Virus record (IMG/VR): IMGVR_UViG_3300030116_006124
Location: 1-58,537 of that record
Strand: one strand, 5' to 3'
Length of the DNA stretch: 58,537 bases
Origin: a virus
Shown here: piece after piece, positions 9,240 to 17,900 of the stretch
Numbering within the stretch: position 1 is the first letter of the stretch
How the letters are laid out: each line of letters starts with the position of its first letter
Program-made: the position numbers and the translations under genes
The notes under the pieces: generated by a model
Databases searched by the model: none
Told to the model about the DNA's origin: nothing
The model's input: only the letters and a program-made list of their open reading frames with translations

Positions 9240-10370
9240 ATGGCAAAATACAGCGATTATACCGAACAGAAGAAAAAATTATTTGCTAGAGAGTTTGCAG
9301 AAAGGTTATATGCTTCTTTATTTCCTGACCCTACAAACAGTATGGTTCCTGCCAACGAAGCTGGTGTAGATTTTTTAATAAATCAATTAAGGGCAATAGG
9401 TTTATCAGAGCTTGTTAATGAAATATCTAATCAAAAAGATCTTTTTCCTCAAGGGCTTAGAGAAACCATAAAAGACAGGTTTGGGGGTAAAGGAGAAACA
9501 GGCAGAGAAAAACTAAGGCTGAATGCTTTAGGGTTCGCATCAGACCAGATGGTTGGTCTGACAGAACAAGAACAGATTGCTATGGCTTCAGGTGTTGATG
9601 TTTCTGAGTCTAACTTTGCTCAATTTGGTAAACTACCTGAAGGAACAACTTTTAAAAGAACTTCTGTTTTAAGTGAAGAAGGAGATATTCCATCTGCATA
9701 CAATACAAAAGTAAAACCAGATAGAATATTAAAAGCAGGGGAAGACATTGAAGGGCCACCAAGAGAAGCTCAGTTTTATAAACCAACTGCAGAACAATTA
9801 GCAGCTAGAAAAGCTGCAGATAAAGCAGAAATTTTAAAAACAGAAAGAGATAAACAAGCAGCTCTTGCAGGAACCGAAGGGCCGTATGGATATAGAGGAG
9901 GTTATGAACAGTTTCTAAGAGATCAGCAGATACTCGCTCCAACGGCTTTAGGTAAAAGAGAGAGGGACGGTAGCTTCCGTCTACGTACCCCTAGTGAAGT
10001 GCAAGCACGAATCCGTCAAGGTCAGTTTAATATACAACAACCTAAAAGAGAAGCATTACAAAGGTTTAGAGACAGGTTTGGTGGATTCCAACAAGAACGA
10101 AAGCAGTTTATGGAAGATACAGGAGAAGATCCTTTAGAGGTAGAAAAAAGAACAACTGCAGGACAACAGCAAATGGCTGCACAAGCAGCAGGAGAGCGTG
10201 AAAGACAGAAGAGAGAAATGTTGGATAAACAGTTTAAAGTTCAAGAACCTCCTGAATTTACTTCTGAGTTTGCCAAAGACGTAGAAGGATTGTCTCCTAC
10301 TGAAAAAGCAGAAGTTATGAGGATGGTAAAAGAAAAAGAAGAAGAAAAAAATAAGATGCTTGGTATATAA
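9240..10370 (+). CDS. Hypothetical charged helical protein, likely virion
   Basis: The product is 376 aa. The first 100 residues look globular; residues about 190-376 are a long Lys/Glu/Gln/Arg-rich helical stretch, probably coiled coil. It follows terL after a 57-bp A/T-rich leader holding TTGACTTTTCATA, a possible promoter element also seen near 42204, and it ends 2 bp before the next gene. Its position with the 380-aa and giant proteins suggests an internal or ejected virion protein. No family is recognised. Confidence 0.7.
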   Translation: MAKYSDYTEQKKKLFAREFAERLYASLFPDPTNSMVPANEAGVDFLINQLRAIGLSELVNEISNQKDLFPQGLRETIKDRFGGKGETGREKLRLNALGFASDQMVGLTEQEQIAMASGVDVSESNFAQFGKLPEGTTFKRTSVLSEEGDIPSAYNTKVKPDRILKAGEDIEGPPREAQFYKPTAEQLAARKAADKAEILKTERDKQAALAGTEGPYGYRGGYEQFLRDQQILAPTALGKRERDGSFRLRTPSEVQARIRQGQFNIQQPKREALQRFRDRFGGFQQERKQFMEDTGEDPLEVEKRTTAGQQQMAAQAAGERERQKREMLDKQFKVQEPPEFTSEFAKDVEGLSPTEKAEVMRMVKEKEEEKNKMLGI

Positions 10371-10372
10371 TT

Positions 10373-10777
10373 ATGAGTGTGAAAAGAACAGGAACATATT
10401 TTTCAAGAGATGGCGACGGTAGAATTATTGGAGGAGGCTCTATAAAAAAGAAAAAAAATCAAACAGACAAGCAAGGCGCTGAAGTAAATATAGTAGATAA
10501 TGTAGCTCAAGCTCGAATGGCTGCTCAAAACCCTTTAATGGGTGCATCTCCAAATTATGAGTCATCAATCCCTATCTCAGCGCAAGCAGCAAAAGCCGAT
10601 GCAGAGAATGCAGCTTTTTTTGGTCGCCCTCCAACTGATTTTGGCAGACCAATCGGAAAAGACAGAACATCCCCTGCAGCAAGCAGAGCTATGGGAGATA
10701 CGAGCCCAAGACCAGCCAGCAGAGCTTCTGCAAGGAGGATGGCTTTAAAAGAAGCTAACAAGAAACGTAAACAATAA
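10373..10777 (+). CDS. Small basic protein, likely virion
   Basis: The product is 134 aa and strongly basic at both ends (IKKKKNQTDKQ near the start, RMALKEANKKRKQ at the end), with an Ala/Pro/Ser-rich middle that looks disordered. It sits 2 bp after the 376-aa gene. It may bind packaged DNA or act as an internal core component. Function is unknown. Confidence 0.65.
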   Translation: MSVKRTGTYFSRDGDGRIIGGGSIKKKKNQTDKQGAEVNIVDNVAQARMAAQNPLMGASPNYESSIPISAQAAKADAENAAFFGRPPTDFGRPIGKDRTSPAASRAMGDTSPRPASRASARRMALKEANKKRKQ

Positions 10778-10797
10778 AAATTAAATAATTTACATAT

Positions 10798-11940
10798 ATG
10801 CAGTTTACTACAATGCCATCCTACGAGTTAGGTCAAAGGTACTCTTTAGACCGCCCATCTTCTAAATACAGAAGAGCTGCACGTAGGTTGCGTAGACAAG
10901 GTTATGCGGCAGCGGCACAACAAATGGCGTTAGAAGGGGAGAAGGTTCGTCTTAACGAACCGACAATAATGACTCCCGAAAGTAGAGCATTACAAAGAAA
11001 ATCAGCACAACGTATTGCTGAAATGAGTCAGGGAGGGTTGTCATCGATGACTCAGGCAGGGTCATCATTTGACCCAACAGCAGATATGGCTGATTTGCGT
11101 GGGACTTATTTTGCTGACGTAGCATCTTCTAGATTACCTGCTTCAGAGCAAGCAATGTTCGCCAAACAATTTCAATCAGAATTAGGTGGTATCTCAAGAG
11201 ATAGAAAAGCCTTTGTCGATTTACAAATAGCTCAGAGAAAGAATAGAGAAGAACAACTAACAGCTCAGATACGTCCACAAGTAGCTTCTAGAATTCAGCA
11301 GATTTTAGATTCTAAAGGTACAGACTCACAAAAACAAAAAGCACTGGTATCAACAATGATGACTCCCGCAGTTTCTTCAGTAATGAAAGATACTGGTATA
11401 AGCACATTGTTTACAAGAGCAGGAGAGTCTTTAAAAACAAGCAAAGCAGATCAAGATAAACTGCAAGGGCAGATTATGGATTTAGCGAAAGCAGGAGGAG
11501 ACATTACTCCTTTCGAAGGAATGTTATCACCTACGTATAAAGATATTACTAAATCTGTACAAAGGTTAGAGCAAACTAAACTTACTCGATCAGAGCAGTT
11601 AAAGGAGCTAGAAGATATTGAGGGTATGTTATTTAGACTAGAGGGAGCTGGATCATCAGACCCATTAGTTAGAGAACTCCTCACTAGTAAAGGTATAGGA
11701 CTGGATGGAAAAACAGATAAAGAAGTTATAATTAATTTAATTGAAATGCTTAAATATCCTTTAGGAGAAATGCCTAAAGAAGAACTAGCAGCGTTGAATG
11801 AGAAAGAAACAACAACACTCTTCAACGAAGCCTTTGGAATTCTAGCAAGGCAAAAAAGAATGCTTTCCATGAGACGTGGACAAGAATTAACTGCTCCTAA
11901 CGCTGCTGCAGAAGCTGCAGCAGCTAACTGGAGTGCGTAA
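10798..11940 (+). CDS. Probable internal virion protein
   Basis: The product is 380 aa, Gln/Ala/Arg-rich and mostly helical. An Arg-rich segment YRRAARRLRRQGYAAAAQQ lies near residues 25-43, and the C-terminus ends in an Ala-rich helix. It immediately precedes the 2,881-aa protein, an arrangement like the internal core genes of T7-like phages, where small helical partners precede the large ejection protein. That analogy is positional only. Confidence 0.6.
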   Translation: MQFTTMPSYELGQRYSLDRPSSKYRRAARRLRRQGYAAAAQQMALEGEKVRLNEPTIMTPESRALQRKSAQRIAEMSQGGLSSMTQAGSSFDPTADMADLRGTYFADVASSRLPASEQAMFAKQFQSELGGISRDRKAFVDLQIAQRKNREEQLTAQIRPQVASRIQQILDSKGTDSQKQKALVSTMMTPAVSSVMKDTGISTLFTRAGESLKTSKADQDKLQGQIMDLAKAGGDITPFEGMLSPTYKDITKSVQRLEQTKLTRSEQLKELEDIEGMLFRLEGAGSSDPLVRELLTSKGIGLDGKTDKEVIINLIEMLKYPLGEMPKEELAALNEKETTTLFNEAFGILARQKRMLSMRRGQELTAPNAAAEAAAANWSA

Positions 11941-11978
11941 TTTAATTATTTAATAACTATACAAACCCAAATTCTGCT

Positions 11979-14900
11979 GTGTCAGACCTATATCCAACAT
12001 TATCGTTGGGGGAGAAAACCCCCGTGCCTAATGACCTTGACGTAAACTTCAACGTCGCACCACTGCAATCGTTCAGTCAGTGGTCATCCTCTTCAGGGTC
12101 AAATATCAATGATCCATTGCTCAGTGCTCAAGGCTATGCCGATTACCAGAGAGGGCATTTCTTTCGTACAGGCGAACTTGACGACGAAGTAGAATCATCG
12201 ATTACACAAGGCTTAGTAGGTAGTTTACTTAATAATCAATTAGTAACTCCCGAACAAGTTGAGTCAGAGGATTTCTTAGATACACTCAACCCACAAGCTG
12301 ATGCACAGACTCAAGCCAACTTAGTCCGTATGGCGTATGGTGAGAGAGCGGGGTCTACTTATCTTAGTAACATACAAAGTGAAAGCGGGAATCAAGAGGA
12401 GCTTGATAAACAGCTTAATAGTGCGAAGACCTTACTGGTTGATTCAGGAGTGTTGCCCTTTGCCAGAGTTAAAGACGATAAAGGTGTAGATAAAATTATT
12501 GGTGGTGCTGGTATAACTGACAGGGGTAAATCACTGGATGATGCAGTTCGATTAGGGGCATTGAACTATTCAGATGCCTATCGTGTCATGTCTGGTTTAA
12601 AAAAGGGAATGTCCGATGCCAGTGTTTTTGAAAACATAAGAGAGGCACAGCTATTAACTGAACTTAATGCAGTATTAGGATCAGATGAAGATGCTGAAAT
12701 ACCACAGAATGCGCTCGATGTAATGCGTGGACTTATCAAATCAAAAGATGAGGATGCTACTTTAGATCAGGAGCAAGATATCTTAGCCGTTGTCGGTGAT
12801 ATACGTAAAGGTTTGTCATCAGCGTATGCACGTAAGAATGGATTCGGTGAAGGAGCTGCTCTTGAAAGATACTCTGATAAAGAAATCAGAGATGCTGTTG
12901 AGTTATTAGCAGCGAACGAGGTAAATGAAAAAGGAGAGTTTAAATTTTACGACGAAGATGATTCCAAGAACATCCGTGTATTAGGAAGTGGTCATGTAAT
13001 GGCGCACCCGAACCTTATGCAACAAAGAGAAAGGTTCGAGAAGGCAATCAAGAATGATGATAGATTGTCAGAGGATCAAATTACATCGCTCAGAAATCAG
13101 CGTAAATTGTACAGGCAGTTAACTTACGAACAGTACGATAAGTTTTTAGCCGATACAGCAGCGACAAGTGATAATTGGATAGCTGCAAAACAAGCGGGAA
13201 GAGCTAGCGGAGCCTCCGATGTAGACATATTGGATACCTTCTTAGCTGATAAACGTAATTACAGTTCTATAAAGAACAGATTAGGAGATATAGCAGCAAC
13301 GATACCTGATGCCGTTGTAGGGTTGTTTGCTTCATTAGGTGCTGTAGTTTTCAGAAGTGAGGGAGCTACAAAATATTTGGTTGATAACCAAATGGATAGG
13401 CAGCGTAGACGAGAAGTTGCTGCGATTTTCGGTGATGAGTTTGGTTGGGGTATGGATCTTTCTAACGTGGTTGCACCAATGGTTGTTGATGTCTCTGCGA
13501 CAGCTTTGTTGTCTGCAGGAACTTTAGGTGCTGGTGGTGTTCTATATGCTGGAACTAAAGCTGGAGCTAAACAAACAGCTAAAGCACTTGTTAAAAATTT
13601 AACTAAGGCTGCTACAGGTAGGCAGTTCGGTGATACAGCAAAAGACATTGCATTGAAGGCTGCAGCTAGAAAAGAAGGAAAGGATTCGGCTAAAACAGTA
13701 ACTGACAAAGGAGTACAAGAAGCAATCAAGGCTTATAACAAAGCGATAGCTAATAAAACTTTCCGTAAAGCAGCACCATTCCCGCCTTTATTTTTAACGG
13801 CTGCAAATAGGAGTGCGGGTAATACATACGCTACTGTGTATGCAGCACAGCCAGATTCCTTAACACACGAAGAAAAGCACGATGCTGCTTTGGGTTACGC
13901 ATTGATGGGAGGTACTGTGACAGGTCTAATTACGTCTGCGTTTATGGGTGTAGGTTTAGGTGGTTTCGAACAAGCGTTTCTTAGAGGCATGACTTATAAA
14001 GGTATGTCAGCAGGTATGTCAAAAATACTTAATTTAGATATAAGAGGTTTAACATCAACAAAAGTAAAAGAAGCTATAAAAGTTAGCGTTGAAAAGCAAC
14101 TCAAAGAAGCAGCTAAAAAATCTAGATTCATAAAAGAACTTGGAGTCCCCGCAGCAAGCGAAGCTGCTGAAGAAGGTCTTGATGAGTTTATACAAACATT
14201 CATTATGGATGCCGCCCTCAACGAAAACACGCCAATGATAGATCGTTTGATGGTCGGATTACATGCTGCTTCTTTAGGGGGTGTTATGGGTGGAGGTGTT
14301 GTAGGCGTTCAACGTATGTTTGATAAAGGTACAGGAGTTCGTTACGAAAGATTCCAACAACAAACTATAGATAAGATTATCTCTGATCTAGAAGGATCTT
14401 CTCCTCTAACACAACAGTTTTTAAGAGATAATAGAGAACAGATAACTAGACAATTACGGACTGCATCAAGATCTAGAGACCCTATCACCACGACTGTTTC
14501 TGACAGTGATGTTGATATGATCACCGATAGATATAACGAGTATCTTAGTGGTCGAATAACACAAAAAGAATTTGAAGAGAGTACTAATTCTACTCTTAAA
14601 GAAGCTGAAATTTTTGTAGATGGAGTTGAAGTTTCTCAAGCCAAAGAACTTCTTTCTCAAGAGATAACAGAAAAGCTCAAACAACAAAGAATAACTAAAG
14701 AAGACTCTGATTTTATTATTCAAGAAGGACAACAGAGAGAAACACAAGTAGGAGAACTTTCTCAAGAAACTGAAGAAAAACTTGAAAGACAATTAGAAGA
14801 AGGGAGACAAAGGGCTATAGAGCAAGAAGAGCAGCTTGTAAAAACTTTTGACACTGTGTGGGGGACTAGAGAAAAATCTATAGAGTTAGGGGAAGGACTT

Positions 14901-17900
14901 AGTGCAGATGAGCACTATCAAAGGTATCTAGACGCAAGAGCTGACGCAGAACAAGTTGCTGATTTCTGGGGTATGGAGTCTCGTGTAGATTATAATGAAA
15001 GTAATAAAGGATTAGGTGCTTACAGAGCAGAGCAAACTGAAGAAGGAATGCGTCTTGTTATAAACCCTTGGGGTCTTGCTAGGCTTACGATGGGTCTAAA
15101 TAAAGCTAACGCACAACACGTCGCTCGATTTGAAGCAGCTCATGAGGTTATACATCACGCAGCATGGAGGAACTTAGCGAAAGCTGAGATAGATGTCATA
15201 TTTTCTGCACTATCTGAAAATGAAGTAAACGATATTATAGACACATACTATAACACAGATGAGAAAAGACAGGCGGCTCGCAGCCAACTTAGCCCTGACT
15301 CTTTAAAAGTACAGCGACGTAATATGCAGCACATAATAGTTGATGAGTACTTACGCATGAAGGCTCAAAGAATTACTAAAGGCTATACCACAGAAGAAGA
15401 AATAAATTTCTACAAAAGTAACCCAAATTTCGTTCGGGTATTATTACGCTACTTGCGTTCTTATGTAAATCGTTTTAACGCTCTAAGAGAATTGAACGCT
15501 GATAACCCTGTCATATCTGCAGCTATGCACAGACTGACAGGCGAGATGACAAGACTTAAAGGTGGTTATCAGATTAATACTGCAGTCAAGTTTGATATTG
15601 ATGATCCAGAAAACTCTGTTAATAAACTTATAACATATCTCGATGATAAACCATTCATTGATCGTGATCCAAATAGGAAGATCGATATGGGTGTGCGCCA
15701 AACGCAAGCAGGTTCTTTAGATGAAAAGTATCTTAAACTGGCAGCAAACCCAGAAGCGAACCAACAAGAGTTACAGAAGATGGTGGATGACGCTGCTAAA
15801 AAAGCAGGATATAATATTGGCCCTTTGCTTCATGGAACGCCCTCTGAGTTTAACGCTTTCTCTTACAATAAAATAGGGTTTGGTACAGGTTTTCAATATG
15901 GCACAGGTTTTTATTTTACAACCTCACCAACACAAGCACGAGCATACGCCCGTGATAATGGAAAAGTTCTTTCCGCATATTTAAAAGTAGATAACCCACG
16001 AGCATTTAATTCCGCTCCGCTCTCATCAGAGGAACTCATACCTGTTATTGAAAGAGCTGCTGAACTAGAGCTTCAAGATAATTTAAGAGAAGACTCTCAA
16101 GCGGTTATTGACGATACTTTTATATCTAATTTTGGAGGCATTGAAGCTGCTGCAGAAATGTTAGCTAATGAAGATACAATAGCCGAACAACTCGGAGCCA
16201 TGAAAGGTAGTGGTGTTGCTCCTGAATATTACCATAAAGCCCTCAAACAAATAACTGGTATAGATGCTTTAACTGGTGTTGATAAGGAGCCTAGCAGTGT
16301 TGAATTCACCATAAAAGAAGGCAAGAGCGGAAGAAAATCCGTAAAGAATGTTGAGGTTGAAGGTACAAATGTCACAGTTGTACTTACTCCTGAACAAATA
16401 AAATTATCTGATCCTGTAACTAAAGATGATCGGGGTAATATTATTCCAATATCTGAAAGATTTTACAGAACCTCTCAGGACATAAGGTATACTCAAGCAG
16501 GTTCTTTAGAAGGTTTTTATGAAAATATAGAAGAGGTTCCTCCGATCACATCACAGGTAAACGAGAAAGAAGTTGATTCTCTCGTAAATGTAAAAACTGC
16601 TAGTGATCTTAACGATCCTGCAGAGCAAGAGATATTTGAGAAGGCGGTAGATAACATAAACAAGGATAGGTCAGGCATACTCGCTGTAGCTGCCAATCGT
16701 TTATTTTCAAAGGATGAATCAAAGAAGATAAATCAAGCAACATATAATGAAATCCGTAACAGAGTATTTCCTTATAAGAATGTAGATCAAGTTCCTAAAG
16801 CTCCTAATGCAGAAGATATAAAAAATGTGTGGCCTAAGAAAAAGGATGGTACTCCTTCTTCTAAAGTAATAGCAGGAGGAAGTACTAAGTTCGGGGCTAT
16901 CTCATATAACGATGCTTTTAAGGAACTCCAAAATCAAAAGGTTTCAGTTAGATTAGATATCCCTACATTTAATAAATCTATAAGGGAAAAAGATGCTCCT
17001 GTATATGCCGTCACTATAATGGGGCCAAATATGCAAGGTGCTTTAGCTTATACAGGTTATGCGAAAATTAAATTAGATGGTATAGAAAGCAAAGTTGGTC
17101 ATGCAGCCAAAATAGCTACAGGGACTAACAAATTTGTTATGGCTTCTACGGAAGGTGAACTGATGGAGTTCAAACCTAAAGACTTAAATGCTTTCCGTAA
17201 AGATTGGGCTAGTGGTAAAGTTGGCCCTAAAAAAACAGGTGAAGATCGTTGGGTCGAGGTTGCTGTTAATCCTTTAAGAAGCTCAGAGTTTGTGGATGTA
17301 ACGAACCCATTAGACCCTGTACCTGTGATAAATGGAAGCACTGCTATTCATGTAGGTAATAGGGTTTTTGTACAACAACCTGTATGGGGTAAAAGACCAG
17401 ATTATGGTGTAGAAGGGGATGTCCGATTCACACAAGCAGGTGGTCTTGAAAGCGGTACGTTCGAAACAACTGAAGGTGGTTTGGGTTATGGGGGTTATGC
17501 ACCTTTGTTTGATTTACCTTTCTTTGAGACTGGTAAGTATAGGAAAAAGAAAGATGGCTTATTTGGAAGTTTAGTGAATAAGTTTAGAGGAGAATTAGAC
17601 CCAAGAGTAAAGAGACTTATAGAGCAAAGGAGACAGATACAAGATGCTGTTGAAACTGATGTTGTTAACTTTAAGAATCAACTAGATAAAATAATCAAAG
17701 AAGACTTTGATGGTAAAGCACCTGTTGCTTTGATACAAGCATTAGTAGGTAGCCGTGAAAACATATCTCCCGAAACAGAACAAGCATATCTTGATTTAAT
17801 AAAAGGAGTTAAATCCGAATCGAAGATTGCTGAGATAAGAGCTGAGTATGTTGAAGGACGTAGAAAAGAATTTAGAGATAGGAAGAATAAAGCTATAAGC

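Noticed and set aside
11451-11870. 139-aa minus-strand ORF
   Set aside because: Ser/Ile-rich shadow of the 380-aa virion protein.
12008-12023. GGGGG/CCCCC hairpin at the start of the giant gene
   Set aside because: Only five pairs and within codons for a Gly/Lys/Pro stretch; could slow translation but nothing else supports a regulatory role.
13259-13729. 156-aa minus-strand ORF
   Set aside because: Antisense shadow of the hydrophobic Ala-rich part of the giant protein.
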